Below, in pieces: positions 1-12,567 of a stretch of 64,000 bases of DNA. Numbering within the stretch: the stretch's first letter is position 1; the number at the start of each line of letters is the position of its first letter. Source of the DNA: Erodium maritimum (taxonomy: Eukaryota > Streptophyta > Magnoliopsida > Geraniales > Geraniaceae). The translations under genes were made by a program, and so were the position numbers. The stretch is taken from NCBI GenBank assembly GCA_963921825.1, contig OY997589.1, positions 81,142,523 through 81,206,522 on the forward strand. Reading direction: 5' to 3'. A model generated the notes under the pieces. The model was not told the DNA's origin, made no database searches, and saw only the letters and a program-made list of their open reading frames with translations.

Positions 1-290
1 GTGTGTCTTGGGTGGCCATGAGTGCCCGTGGGGTTGTTAAACCCGTATTTGACTGTTGGTGTGTCTTGGGTGGCCATGAGTGCCTGTGGGGTTGTTAACC
101 CCGTATTTTACTGTTGGTGTGTCTTGGGTGGCCATGAGTGCCCGTGGGGTTGTTGAGCCTGTGTTTTACTGTTGGTGTCTTGGGTGGCCTTGAGTGCCGG
201 TGGGGTTGTTGAACCCGTGTTGTACCGTTGGTGTCTTGGGTGGCCATGAGTGCCCGTGGGGTTGTTGAACCTGTGTTGTTGTTGTTTGTT
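1..290. repeat. Minisatellite, 56-58 bp unit, about five copies
   Basis: A G/T-rich unit recurs, with its cttggg core at 7, 65, 123, 179 and 235, giving intervals of 58, 58, 56 and 56 bp. The array runs into the window from the left, so its full length is unknown. The reverse strand stays open through it and would encode a repeated Asn-Pro-Thr-Gly-Thr-His-Gly peptide. This follows from the tandem repetition and I do not call a gene. It probably belongs to the retrotransposon LTR that ends at 1165. Confidence 0.85.
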
Positions 291-1165
291 GACTTTGGTT
301 GTGGACAGTCTCTGCCCGAGGTTGGGGGCCCGCCTGACAAGAAAGGGGTCCCGTGGTTCGCGCGCGTGTGCATGTTCAGACAAGGTTGGGGGCCCGCCTG
401 ACAAGAAAGGGGTCCTGGGGCCACGTGTCGTGGGGCTTGGCCCGCCTTCCTTGTTAACCACCGAAAAAGGGGTGCATTCATCGGCGATGGAGGGTTGCTC
501 CCCTCCCGACTAGATATCGGAAAAGTAGCTCGGTATATATCGCTAACAGGTCGACCGCTTGGCCCGACAGAGATCGGGGGAAGTTGCGTGGGGCAGGCTC
601 AAGCGCAGCCGGTTAGCAACCAGTACTGAGTAGCTGGAGTGCGATCCTTTGTGATCTTGGGTGTAGCGTGTTTATCTTTTGAGTCTTGGTGAAAGTCGTA
701 ACCGCTGTGTCGGGTCTACATTACGTGTCCGAGTGTTGAGTTGGCTGAGGAAAGTAACAACTGTGTGTCAGTCGGGTTACTTGAGTTGGGGAATAGTAGT
801 CCCCGGTGTTGGATTGTTGTTGGTGTTACCGGCATTGTCTGCTAAGTATGCCGTAGTCAGTCTGTTATCCGTGGTGGTGAGCGAACGCTCACCCTAGTTG
901 CTTTTCCTACAGGTACTGGTCGCGGGATGGACTAGGTGAGCTCTCGAAGCTTGAAGAGCTAGGAGCGGAGTCCCAGTTTTCTTTTGAGTCTAGCGACGTA
1001 CACTTTGTATTTTGTCCGCTTGTTGGGACGTACTTTTGAGTTGTAAATAATTATTTTGGTGAACAAATGGTGGTTTTAAAGTGATTTATTTAAAAGGTTT
1101 AAAAATGTATATTGTCTTAAACGTTCGCGTTCTGGGTTCGGTTCTATTGAATTTGGGGCGTGACA
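291..1165 (+). mobile_element. LTR fragment of a probable Ty3/gypsy retrotransposon
   Basis: The stretch ends at 1165 with ggggcgtgaca, which resembles the 3' end of plant gypsy LTRs whose 5' ends read TGTCACGCCCC. A 31 bp block beginning gttgggggcccgcctgac occurs twice, near 321 and 384. No gag or pol coding sequence and no primer binding site is visible downstream, so this is a solo or truncated LTR. The family call rests on the terminal sequence only. Confidence 0.5.
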
Positions 1166-1657
1166 TTGGTGACTAACAAATCGATTCATAATATAGACAT
1201 CATATTAAAATTGGCATACTCGTAGTTGTAGCCAAACAATTACATTCTGACATTGTCTATAAATTCTTCTAACTCGGTCATTTTGACGACTACGAATTAT
1301 GTCATAATATAGACAAATATACGAGTAATACATTATATTTAATTTGATATCCATCCAACTTCATAATTTATCACTTTGGTGACCAACAAATTAAACATAA
1401 CAATATATCAAATATATAAAATGCATCATGAACAATAAACTTCGATTTTGGAAAACTTTAGGGTCAAATTATAATTTTGAAAAATGTTAGAGAAAATCAT
1501 AATTTCCAAAACCTTTATGGCTAAAACAGTAATTTTCCAAAATTTAGGGATCATTATATAATTTCATAAAATTGAACAACTTAAACTTTAGTTTTACAAA
1601 ACCTAAATAATCTTACTGTAGTTCAAATTTTCTGTTAAAGATGAACACATAATAGGA
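1166..1657. other. AT-rich intergenic DNA
   Basis: No coding pattern, RNA gene or clear repeat was seen between the LTR end and the fold-back element. Confidence 0.6.
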
Positions 1658-1666
1658 TTAAACTTA

Positions 1667-2622
1667 GGGAAAATTTCAATTTAATACCCTGGCAAACTTT
1701 TATTTACAATATAACACCCTAGCATGTTTTTTTTTTTGCATTATAATACCCTGGCAAACTATTATTTTCAGTTTCATACCCAACCGTTAACTTTCCATCC
1801 AAAATGGATGGAAAATGTTATTTTTTCAAAAAATACCAAAAACACCCTTCAACCTTTGATTTTTTTAAATATATAAAAAAATGATTTTTTTAAAATATTT
1901 TTTGAAATAAAATATAATATTTTGAAATATATAAAAATCTGTTTTTTGTAATATATAAAAACTGGTTTTAATTTTTTTAAAATAAATCTGATTTTTTGAA
2001 TTATATAAAAACATGATTTTTGAAACATATAAAAATTTATTTTTAAATATATAAAAACTGATTTTTATTAATATTTTTTGAAATAAAATCTAATTTTTTA
2101 AAAAATATAAAAAAAATCTGATTCTTGTAATATATAAAAACTGATTTTTAAAATATTTTTTGATAAATAAATCTGATTTTTTGAATTATATAAAAATATT
2201 ATTATGAAATATATAAAAATTGTTTTTCAAATATATAAATACTGATTTTTTTAAATAAAATCTATTTTTTAATATGTAAAAACTATTTTTTGAAAATATT
2301 TTTGAAATAAATCTGATTTTTCGAATTATATAAAAACAGGATTTTTAAAATATATAAAAACTGATTTTTTTTATAAATATTTTTGGTATGAAATATAGTT
2401 TTTTGAAATATGTAAAAAAATCTGATTTTTTGTGGTAGGTTTTGAAAATTTGATTGGTGTAAAGGCGTATTTTGGACTTTCCATCCATTTTGGATGGAAA
2501 GTTAACGGTTGAGTATGAAACTGAAAATAATAGTTTGTCAGGGTATTATATTGCAAAAAAAACATGCTAGGGTGTTATATTGCAAATAAAAGTTTGTCAG
2601 GGTATTAAATTGAAATTTTCCC
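1667..2622. mobile_element. Mutator-type fold-back MITE with 9 bp target duplication
   Basis: Arms of roughly 180 bp are inverted copies of each other; both ends start GGGAAAATTTCAATTTAAT. The element is flanked by a perfect 9 bp direct repeat TTAAACTTA at 1658-1666 and 2623-2631. A 9 bp duplication is the Mutator hallmark. The arms include a block reading ttaactttccatcc next to ggatgg, seen near 1790 and inverted near 2480. The centre is an AT-rich array of a unit close to atatataaaaactgatttt. No transposase is present, so it is non-autonomous. Confidence 0.88.
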
Positions 2623-2631
2623 TTAAACTTA

Positions 2632-3172
2632 TTCATGTGGTGAGCATGAATGGACCAAAGAATTTTAGCCCTTTACATAATCATAATTTCACGCATAAAA
2701 TACAATTAGTTGCATTAAAATTAAGAAGCATTATTAACATAACATTACAATAATCTCACAATTTTCATGAGTATATAAGAGTTTTCATCAATACTTCAAA
2801 TTCAAAACAAAATTTTATGCCTTTAGGATACAAGTTAAGCGCACACACGCATACAAGTGTGAGGAACAAATCTTTATGTTCTTTGGTAATTTCTACTATC
2901 ATGCACAAAAACACACTGTGAATAAGATTACATGGTGATAGAGTGTACACAAAACTTAAACTTAATTAAGTATGGATCCTTGATGATTAATTAAGTTTGT
3001 CAATTAAGATTGCTGTAATTTCAAGCTTTCATCGTGTAGAGTGTCGTACACATGATATATATTTATATATAACAAAACCTCATCCACACATGCATGATAA
3101 ATCATACATCACAGTATAACCCCATCGCACAGTGCAAGCATAAGTCATATTCATAACACAACCACATTATAC
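2632..3172. other. AT-rich intergenic DNA
   Basis: Unique-looking AT-rich sequence between two transposons. No gene or repeat could be supported. Confidence 0.6.
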
Positions 3173-3175
3173 GGT

Positions 3176-3610
3176 CACTACAGGGGAAAGCTACTTGCCC
3201 AACGAATACAATTCGTTGGGTATGATTTTTTTCGTTGGGCAAGCAACTACCGACAAATCAATCGTTGGGTAAGTTTCGTCGGAGATGAATGCCTTAAAAT
3301 TTTCATACCCAACGAATATTTCATCATTTTGAAGTTGTTGGCCAGGTTTTTTTCAACTCCAACGATTTCTAGAGTCATTGGGTTTGAATACTTTCATCAA
3401 CTCCACCTACTCTGTAAATCGTTGGATTTGAATACATGTATTCAACCCCAATGATTCTATAAATCGTTGGGTTTGAATACCTGTATTCAACTCCAACGAT
3501 TCTATAAGTCGCTGAAGTTGAATACACGTATTCAAACCCAACGATTTATAGAATAGTTGGAGTTGAATACAGGTATTCATCACCAATGATCTTACAGATT
3601 TGTCGGCCAA
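3176..3610. repeat. CACTA left subterminal repeat array
   Basis: Many direct and inverted copies of a short motif close to AACCCAACGAT/ATCGTTGGG recur every 20-40 bp after the terminal inverted repeat. In En/Spm-type elements such arrays bind the element's own regulatory protein; that role is inferred here. Confidence 0.85.
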
Positions 3611-3808
3611 CTGGATATCGAAAACAAAATAAAAATGATTTATTTATCGAGCACTCAAGTATTAAACCTACAAACGATATATAATTTAAATATATAATAT
3701 GAAACTAGGAAAAACGTTCAATAAACCATCAACTTCAAAGTGTAAACATAATAACTGTCACGTACAGTTAAAACAAAAAATTCCAAGTGTATGCAAGAAA
3801 GAAAAAAC

Positions 3809-5346
3809 CTAATCGGAGGACCTAGGGTCATCGATCACTTTACGACCCTGAAAGATTTGCTTGACTGTGTCGTTCAAGCGGGCTAACTTGCCCTCCAGTT
3901 TCTAACGTTTCTTCCGCTCCTCGTTCATTTGATTATTAGTCTGGACTCGAACGCAAGCTTCATCTCCTCCCGCCCCTGAGTGTGCCTTGTCGCCTGCTCC
4001 ACGACAGAAGTACGAACGATCTCTTCCATCCTCTTAGTGGATTGGAACGACCCAGTGGATTGACCAAGATCCCTCGTCGTGGGGATGATGACCCTCCGCC
4101 CGACTAGACTCGTCCTTTAGGGTCGCCGACCTGTGCACCGATCGCCCGAATCTCCTCAGAATCAAGCTCGGCAACCATCTCAGGATCATCAAAAAGCGAG
4201 CACCCGGACTCTTGCATGGACTCTTGCATGACAAGGCGTTTCGGCAAGAGGTCGTCACGCACCTTTTGAAATATGCACTACAATAAATGGGAATATGCAT
4301 TAGTTGAATGTTAAAAAAATAGTAGATGCAAAAAAAAGGCTAGTAGAAAACATTCACCATGGATACGATTCGGGGAGTGTGGGTCGTTAACTGGGAACGC
4401 TTTCATTGCAGCATCGGCTCGCGGGGTGAGAGACTTGCGAGTTATTTGGAGGTCCTTGGCGATTTTCGCAAAAAACCTACTTCCATTACGATTTATGTGC
4501 TCGTTTTTCTTTCGAGACTCCACACACGCGGATGACTTGTCCTTCCATGCATAATGATAGAAAAAAAATTTAAAACGCAAATAACTGAATTATAAAAAGT
4601 TTGATATATTGAGAAACAAATTACTTACAGTGAACTACTTGGACTTCCAATAAGTGATAAGCGAGTCCCATTGGTTGCGCCGGTCCCAGAACTCTTCTGG
4701 TGTATCAGCATCCGAATCCACGTTCTCTTTGGCCAGCTCCCCCTCTCTATGCTTGAAGTATCCTGTCTTGGCCTCGCACTTCCACTGTTGGAATGGTCTA
4801 CTTTCCTCTGTGTCTATCCAGCGTAAAAGATTATAGTCTTCGTCGCAGAAATCATAAAGTCTAAAAAACATTTGAAGACGCTGTCATGAATTAAAAGCAC
4901 AAAATTAATTGAACATACGAAAGTAGTAATGGTAGGAATACTTACTCTCAGTTGGTTGTACAATATCAACTTCTTATTGCCAAGCTGGGAGTAAGTTTGG
5001 ACATCCATCGGGATATTTGATCGAATAAAGGATCCGATGTTCCTGACAATCCTGTATTGGTTGTCCTTACATATAAGGCCTTCCCTGATATACTTCAAAG
5101 GAAGTTTGCCCTCATCGTTAACTAGCTTCAAGGTATGGCATGCTTTACAGGTACCTCGTTTCCCCTCTCTTCTGGGTCTTTTCGAAGTTGGTTGCAAAAG
5201 TTGTTGTGTCTGTAATCTTCTTCTTAGTTCGAAGGAACCAGCCCTTCGTCAAATGGTATGGCCTCTACGGAGCCGCCGAGGAGGACGAGGGACCGGAAGG
5301 GGGAACAACCGCCCCAATTGATGCCGACCAATTAGAATTGCCCTAG
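3809..5346 (-). CDS. En/Spm second transposase gene (plant Transposase_24 / Ptta family), exons only partly resolved
   Basis: Successive minus-strand segments fit the Ptta/En/Spm (Transposase_24) family. A conserved block near 5190-4985 contains KLVNDEGKLPLKY, NIGSFIRSNIPMDV and TYSQL. A segment at 4870-4640 contains a WDSLITYW ending. A segment at 4560-4310 contains KDKSSACVESRKKN followed by basic residues. A charged C-terminal helix ends at the stop at 3809. Introns are likely near 4880-4960, 4570-4640 and 4280-4330 but I did not fix their borders. In CACTA elements this product works with TNP2, probably as the subterminal-repeat binding protein. It lies downstream of TNP2 on the same strand. 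Whether it is intact is not established. Confidence 0.6.
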
Positions 5347-6262
5347 CTGGTCGACAACGAAGGCGACTGCCTATTCGACACTGGTATCGATGGACCAGAG
5401 GAATCCTCACCTGTATTCTGGTGCCCCCTTTTCAGAAAGGAATATTTTGCTGTCAGCGTCTTCATCTTGCAAAACACCCTTGAAAAAGTATATTAGCAAA
5501 AAAAAACTACCTAGGGACGAATATCCATTTAGCAATTGAATCATTTAAACACTCATCAACAAGTTTCACACTTAGCATACAATTCATACATATCAATACA
5601 TCTTTCACTCTACAGCATTGAACAATTACTATTTCAATGACACATTGTCATAGCTTTTACTAATCTGAATAACATTTACTTCTGAAACTTATAGCTTTTG
5701 CTTGGCATAACATAATCAAGTTCTGAACTGATTTGCAACATGTAAAAAGAATCGCAGTAAAAATAGAGAGAAGTGAGAGCATATAAACACGGCATTGAAT
5801 CACATATTTGTTCAAACAAGATATGTTAAATGACACTGTACAAAACTACCCATATATCTCTTCTCTTCCATGAAAAGCAAAGTTTGTTCTTCTGGTTCTA
5901 TTTGGAAGGTTTACACAGAACAGTAATGGAGCAAATTCAATGAACTCTCCAAATTCCAGCTCAAGCTGAGCTTGTATAAATTGAATTAAGATATTTCTAC
6001 AGTTGTATATTTAACAATTCTTACGTGAAAAAACCCTAAAAAGGTAAGAGTTTAGGAACAAAAAAATCAGAACACATAAGAGAGATTAAAAACCACAAAG
6101 CACTGGATCAAGCCATGACACAGGCACACTAACAATGCCACAGTAAGATCGGCCAAGATTATAGGGTTTTATACTGTAAAATAAAATTGAAAAAAAGATA
6201 CCTTTGGGTTGAAAGAGGGGGTCGGAGAGGGTTGGGGTCGGGAGACCGGAGACCGGAGATGG
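5347..6262. other. CACTA interior without recognisable coding sequence
   Basis: AT-rich spacer between the two transposase-related genes. Near 6205-6310 there are imperfect tandem copies of a ggtcggagagggttgg-like unit. No gene could be supported. Confidence 0.55.
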
Positions 6263-8375
6263 TTAGGGTCGGAGAGGGTTGGTGTCGGAGATAAGTCGAC
6301 GACGTCGTTGGGGTCGGAGAGGAGGAGGCAACGGGGGGCATGACTGATGGAGGGACGACGTGGCTGACTTGTTTTTCAGGCTCGCTGCATACCCTGCTGG
6401 GAAACGTATACATGCAGTCCTCGCAAGAACTTCTTCACGTTTCTCTAGCCTGACCGTGTAGGTGGCATATTGAATGAACATCTTTGACCCTATCGTATTA
6501 GGCCATAGGTCCTCATGAACACCTTTGTTGACCCACATTTTATGCCCTTTGAGGTCATCCTTAGTCTTCTCAGGCAAGTTCAATAACGTTCCCAAAATAT
6601 TGTCACATATATACAATTTTCTCAATGTGCATCACATCTAACACATGTCTTGTCCCTAACGTTTTACAGTATAGAAGGCCACACAGTATTGACACATGTG
6701 TCCAACACAACCTTTTCTACCCTGCTTTCTTGACAAACTTTGGATGCAATGATTGTACGGAATAATGTTCCTCCTCAGCTCATATCTTTCTGTATAACTC
6801 ATGACCAGAGCATGGGGACTTTGATACTCTATTCTCTCGTTGACCCGCAATGTCGTACTTCTTGGTGTGCTTTTTCGTGCGATATTTATGATTCATGGGC
6901 AACCCCTTCCGCGCCTCGTAGTAATACATCATGTTGTGTCCGTGCCGTGCATCGAGGTCGTCCAAACATATTGGGCATGCCAAGTAACCCTTTGTCTGAA
7001 TGCCCCACAACATCCCTAAACCAAGGAAGTCACTAATGGTCCACACTACTGCAACTCGCATCGTGAATGTCATATTCCGATATGCATCATATGTCACAAC
7101 ACCATCTTCCCACAACTCCATCAACTCGTCTATGAGTGGTCTCATAAACGCATTAAGGCATTTTCTGGGCGACTTTGGACTTGATATCAACAACGTAAAT
7201 ATGTTAAAACTCTTTCTTCATGCACATGTCCGGGGGCAAGTTTTACGGGATCACGACCACTGGCGACGTGCTATGAGGCACCGCAGTTACATTAAATAGA
7301 CAAAACCCATCGATGGCCAATGCAAGATGCACATTTCGTGAATCCATTCCAAATGGATCATGGTATGCCCTGTCAACAGATTTCCAAGTTTTACCATCAA
7401 CTGGGTGTGTCATCACGTCTATGTTGACTATCTTCCTTTTCTCACACCAGCTCATTTTCTCTGCAATATAAGGTAATGGTACAACTTATGTAACTGTGGA
7501 GTGATGGGGAAGTGTCTAACAGTCTTTTTTGCCTTTACTTTCCCGGTCCCTTTCTTTCTCTCGTACCGAGGCACGTCACATTTTAAATACTTGTCCAAAG
7601 CAGCAGTTTCTCTATAGTATATTGTGCACCCATTTTCACAAGCATCGTACTTTACATAACCTATTCTGACACTTTTCATCGATTTCTTCGCCTCCGCAAA
7701 TGACGCTGGGTAAGTGATTTCCTTGTGATACTTTGTCTTCGTATATGCACAATACCCACTGAAAGCTTCATTTGTCGTATTGTGTTTGTCTTTCAAAGCC
7801 ATCAAATTCATAATGGCTGACAGTCTGTTTTAAGGTGCCCCACATACAAAGGAGTTTTTTGTTCACGCAACATTTGTCTGTACCTATCAGACTCTTCATT
7901 TACAATCGAACTATCAACATCATTATGACTAGGATATGACTGATCACCATCAATAATAGTATTGTTACCGTATGGAAACACATCTTGGATGTACACCATT
8001 GCTAGATCATACCGTATTTCTTGATCCTCACTCACCACATTACTTGATGAAGCACGGTTGGCGGCCATATCTATATTTTGTTGTCTAAATTCCATGAATG
8101 TCTTAGGCATTTTGTCCTCCTCGTCGTGATGGTACCATACATCATATGTTGATATAAATCCGCTCCCTTTGATCAAGTGATGCAAAATATCCTCCATTGT
8201 CTAGTAACGACCATTGGAACATTTTCTACATGGACACTTGTACAATCCGATGCCATCCTCCCCAATTAGTGGTTCACATTTCTCCATCATGGAAACCATA
8301 AAATTTCTCACACCATTTTTATAAGTCTTATCTGACCTCCGTAGTTTCATCCCACTTCTATCATCCTCTTCCTAT
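6263..8375 (-). pseudogene. CACTA TNP2 transposase, broken by a stop, frameshifts and a 3' truncation
   Basis: The minus strand carries TNP2-family blocks in the expected order. The N-terminal transposase-associated domain has CPCRKCSN and, after it, GFISTYDVWYHH (8375-8120). Then come CENGCTIYYRE (near 7630), the MTHPVDGKTWKSVDR block (near 7400), PLIDELMELW and VAVVWTISDFLG (near 7130-7020) and GTLLNLPEKTKDD (near 6580). A TAG at 8201-8203 interrupts the first domain in frame. The frame changes near 7810 and 7455 and again after 7250. Homology stops near 6360, before the usual C-terminus. An AG acceptor near 8376 suggests a short first exon lay farther upstream, now cut off by the 15 kb insertion. 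Confidence 0.85.
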
Positions 8376-8826
8376 AACGTACGAAAAAAAAATTACTACA
8401 ATTAATTTCAATCCTAGTATAATTAATTTAAAATATAACAAATAATTAATTATTCATCCCCTGTATATATATATAGGGCAGCTATCTAGTAAAAACCACC
8501 CTTATTGTGCAAACTACGAACCCACTGTAGCCGCGCGATCTGCCAGTCTTGACGTCACCAGAAAGAGCCAGATTGCGCCACGCGTCCAAAGAGCGCGCGC
8601 CAGCTCATTTGAACAGAACGCCGAATCGCGCGAGAAATGAAGTCGATTATATCGTTTGGCGATATATTAAAATTCGCGCCATTAAAATTTCCTTCTTCAA
8701 CCTTCTGTCTTCGCGATTTCTCAGAAAAATTTAGATCTCTTCCTGCTTCAACCTACTGTGTTTGCGATTCGCGATTCTAGAGACAGATCAGCGAAAATTG
8801 AACAAAAAGCTCGACCAAACAAACCA

Positions 8827-9186
8827 TGTAAGTTCTGAAATTTGGTATGTAAACCCTAATTGTTGCACAGAAACTGCGACTTGATTTGAGATAGTGCTTG
8901 TAGCATCAACATAGGGATGTTAGAAGCATCTAGAAGCCTCCGAGATATTTTCGGGATGCTTGTAGCATCCCGCAGGGATGCTTGTAGAATCCCATCGATA
9001 AAGGATTTTAGCACTGTTAGATTGAGAGTCCAATCACTAATAGAGAGTGTGGATTCTGTCCATCCATAAAGGATATTAACACTAGTAGATTTAGTGTTCA
9101 AACCACTGATACAGTGTGTTGGTTGGTAACTAGTATACACACTTGTTGTTATTTGCATATACACTGCCTGTTATTTGGTTCTACAG
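8827..9186 (+). other. Probable 5' UTR intron of the MULE transposase
   Basis: A strong donor (AT followed by GTAAGT at 8827) and an acceptor ending ctacag at 9186 bracket a non-coding stretch just before the first transposase ATG. It contains a hairpin built of gggatgcttgtagcatccc-like repeats near 8955-8995 and a duplicated ataaaggat block. The intron is predicted from splice consensus only. Confidence 0.5.
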
Positions 9187-9199
9187 TGACGGGAAAAAT

Positions 9200-12176
9200 A
9201 TGACTACACCAAATAGTAATACCACACCAACAACCCCTCGTGTCACACGCCAAACTGCTCAAAAACCACCGCGTGTGCCCACACCGACAACACCTCGTGT
9301 GACACGCCAAACAGCTCAAAAACCACCGTGTGCGCCCACACCGACAACACATTTTGTAACACGCCAAACAGCAAAAAAACCACCGCGTGTACCAACACCA
9401 CGTGTGCCCACACCTGTACAAGTGAACACATGCACAATACCACCTGTACCTGATCCAGTAGTAGCTCCAGAGGAGAGAAATGAGCCTGCCAACTCTGATA
9501 ATACAGTGGTGGACGAAGAAGGAGTGGACGAAGACATTGAGTGTCCACCAGATGTGACAAATATCCCCGAACAACCTCCTAGTGAAAACACTGAACATTC
9601 AGAACATTATGCGTTCCGAGTGCCTGTTGTGGAAGCTGCAGTAGAAGCAAATCCAAACCAACCAAGTTCAAGTGAAAACATACATTCTGAACATTCTGCA
9701 ATCCCGGTACCTGCTTCATTCATCCAACTGACAGAGGATGGGAAAAAGGAATACATTCCAAATTGCCACGAGGACAGGAAGCCGAAAGAAAAAAAGGAGT
9801 TCAAGACACTAGCTGCTGCAATTAACTTTTATGAGAGTTATGCAAAAGTAACGGGTTTCAGCATTCGGAGAGGGGCAGAAAAAAAGCACAAAGATCAAAC
9901 CGACCCTCAAGTACTTGCTCTGCTCAAAAGAAGGGCATAAGTACGAGCGCAAAGAACCTAAGGATGACGAGCCCATAGAAGAAAAGATAAGAAACCGGCT
10001 ATTGTCAAGAACTGGTTGCAGAGCGAAAATAGCTATTAAATTCAAAGCCACGGAAAATGGGAACGTGTACTTCATAAAGGAGTTTGTTGAAGCGCACAAC
10101 CATGAGTTGTTAGTGATGAATGACAGGCAGTACATGAGATCCAACAGGAGGGTGACATCACCGATGCAGAACTGGTTACTGAATTGCCAGAAAGCTACAG
10201 TTGGTCCTGTTCTGTGTCACAAAGTTTTAAGCGAAACGCTTGGAGGTCCGGAAAAGGTTGGTGCAACTACGAGGGATTTCATGAACTACCAGAGGGATCT
10301 ACGGGCTTATGTAATGGATACGGATGTCCATATGGTACTGGACAGGTTCCATGAGAAGAAGGAGTCCAGCCCTGAATTCTATTTTGAGTTCAAAACTGAC
10401 CGCTCCGATAGGTTGACCGCTGTTTTTTGGGCTGATGTTGAAATGTTGAAGGACTACAAGCTCTATGGTGACTGTGTAGCTTTTGACTCAACTTATCACA
10501 CAAACCAGTAAGTAACGTTGAGATAATCTTCGTCTGGTGGTTTATATAATTTTTTTTTAATTTTGCAGGTATGACATGGTATTCTCTCCATTCACTGGAA
10601 TAAACAGCCACAACAAATCAGTGACCTTTGCGGCAGCCATGATATCAAAAGAAGATGTACCATCCTTTGTTTGGATTTTCCAAACATTCCTCAAGGCGAT
10701 GGACGGGAAGGAGCCTCTATGCATCATTACTGACCAGGACCCTGCAATGAAGATTGCAGTGAACGAGGTGATGAAAGAGACAAAACACCGGTTCTGCATG
10801 TGGCACATCATGGAGAAAATTCCAAAAAAAGGTGAGTACAAGTTCAAATTCATTATCGTGCTGATTGATTTTGGACTAAGACTAGTGGTGCAATGTTAAA
10901 GTACAGAGTAACTGGTTGGATGGCTTCTTACTTGTTTGCCACTCACTGATAATTTAATAATCATACTGCTAGTAGTTTACAAATGCATTGTGCTGATAAT
11001 TTAGCATGTTAATTATTGTTTTGGCAGGTTTCCCTTGCCAATCTGTCTGAAACTAACTTTAAGCAAGAGATTAAGGAAGTGGTGTGGTCCAGGACTATGA
11101 CGATAGATGAATTTGAGAAAAAGTGGCCTGCGATAATCAAGAAGTGCAATTTAGAGGACAACACCTGGCTGCAACAACTGTTTGAGATGAGGGAGGACTG
11201 GATACCCGCCTACTTCCATGATTTGCCGATGGCGAGGCTGATGAGGACGACATCCCGTTCTGAGAGCCAAAATAGTACCTTTAGAAAGTTGACCGACAAG
11301 TATCTCTCGCTGGTCCATTTCATGTGGAGAGTCGACGGTGTAGTGAACAACCAAAGGGAGGAAACAAGGTACTTGGCCATGAAGTCTGCCACGTGTCACC
11401 CACAATACAAGCTGAATTCAGAACTGGAGCGCCATGCTTGGAACCTATACACATTGCCCATTTTCTTCAAGGTGCAAAAGTACATGATGCTGACCGACAA
11501 GCTCGAACTCCACAAGATGGATGACAAGAAGACCAGCGAAGGAATGTTAAAGTTGTACTTCATCAGAGACGACAGAAACACTGAATTCATTGTGTCGAGG
11601 ATGATGGAGACGAACCACTTTGACTGTTCGTGCAAGAGATTCCAGGCAAAAGGTTTGCTGTGCATCCATATATTCCTAGCAATGAGAAATGCGAGGATGA
11701 AGCTCATCCCGGACAGCATGGTGAATCTGAGATGGTGTAGGGAGACAGCCAGACAAGACCAAGAAGCAAGGGCAAACATGGATCCTGAAGATACGAACAA
11801 ACTGATAGAGGACATCAAGAAACGATTTGCTGAGTTGATCGAAGTCCCGGATCCTTCCTTTTCTAATCTGCAGAGTCTGTTGCACACACTGAAGAACACA
11901 ACCATACACAGCAACAACGAAGACTACAGGGCGACAAAAATGCAAAAGCACAAGAAGATGAAGAAAATGGCAGGGATTAAAAGGCCCATAGAGGTGACGG
12001 TCCAGAATCCGCCGCAGTCAAACAACAAGGGGTCTCGAAAGAGCAGAAGAAAACAGTCGGATTTCGAAATAGCAGTACAAGCAACGAGCAAGCCACTGAG
12101 GCTGTGCCATGGATGTTTCAAGATGACAAACGAGCATGACAAAAGGAACTGTCCAGAGATTAAGGAGAAAGATTGA
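9200..12176 (+). CDS. MULE transposase with FAR1, DDE, SWIM and zinc-knuckle domains; two apparent homopolymer frameshifts
   Basis: Exons 9200-10507, 10569-10831 and 11028-12176. The N-terminus has proline-rich repeats (VTRQTAQKPP, three copies). A FAR1-type WRKY-GCM1 DNA-binding domain follows (INFYESYAKVTGFSIRRG, CSKEGHKYER, TGCRAKI, HNHELL). The MULE catalytic domain has FDSTYHTN, TDQDPAMK and RSESQNS, giving plausible D, D and E residues. The SWIM zinc finger is CSCKRFQAKGLLCIH, and a CCHC knuckle (CHGCFKMTNEHDKRNC) lies near the C-terminus. The frame slips at A7 (9879-9885) and at A7 (10824-10830), and one fewer A in each restores continuity of about 905 codons. It resembles Jittery/FAR1-FHY3-type MULEs. 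Whether it is intact or dead depends on those two runs. Confidence 0.85.
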
Positions 12177-12435
12177 ACAAGTATTAGCATATGTTTATGA
12201 TTTTGTGTTAAACCTGTCTTACTTTTGAACACTTGGGAAATATTAGTATGGTATGGAACTTTGAATGACTTGTTGCTTAAAAGAATTGTGTTTTTAGTTA
12301 TATATGGTTTTGAAGTTTAAAAGTGTTAAAGAACCATAATGCAATATTGATGATGGACTGGTGCAGGAGTACTAATAGATTGGTCGACTTGTGCTAATAT
12401 ACTCATGAACATGTTCCTGGGTGCTACCAAATTTA

Positions 12436-12530
12436 TAGTGCAGAGCGCTGCACACCACTAGAAGTTTAGAGTGCACACCACTAAAAGTCTCTACTGCACA
12501 GCACTAGAAGTTCAGAGTGCAGACAACTGG
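12436..12530. repeat. Short array of the CACTA(A/G)AAGT motif
   Basis: Four to five units of about 20-25 bp, each close to tgcacaccactagaagt, follow the transposase gene. The same motif recurs through the rest of the 15 kb element. Confidence 0.7.
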
Positions 12531-12567
12531 AAGGTTATATTTCTTCAGTTTCCTTCAGTTGAATATA

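Noticed and set aside
95..513. Long overlapping open frames on both strands in the first 500 bp
   Set aside because: They arise from the minisatellite: the peptide is the repeat unit translated, and frames on both strands stay open for the same reason.
9149..9598. Minus-strand open frame rich in Cys and Trp opposite the transposase N-terminus
   Set aside because: It is the complement of the repeated VTRQTAQKPP coding DNA, which produces Cys/Trp-rich nonsense.
10508..10568. Stop codon after TYHTNQ as a true end of the transposase
   Set aside because: A GTAAGT donor and a TTGCAG acceptor 61 bp later restore the catalytic domain in frame.
11396..11917. 173-codon minus-strand frame inside transposase exon 3
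   Set aside because: The plus-strand exon has clear SWIM and catalytic motifs, so this is a complement shadow.
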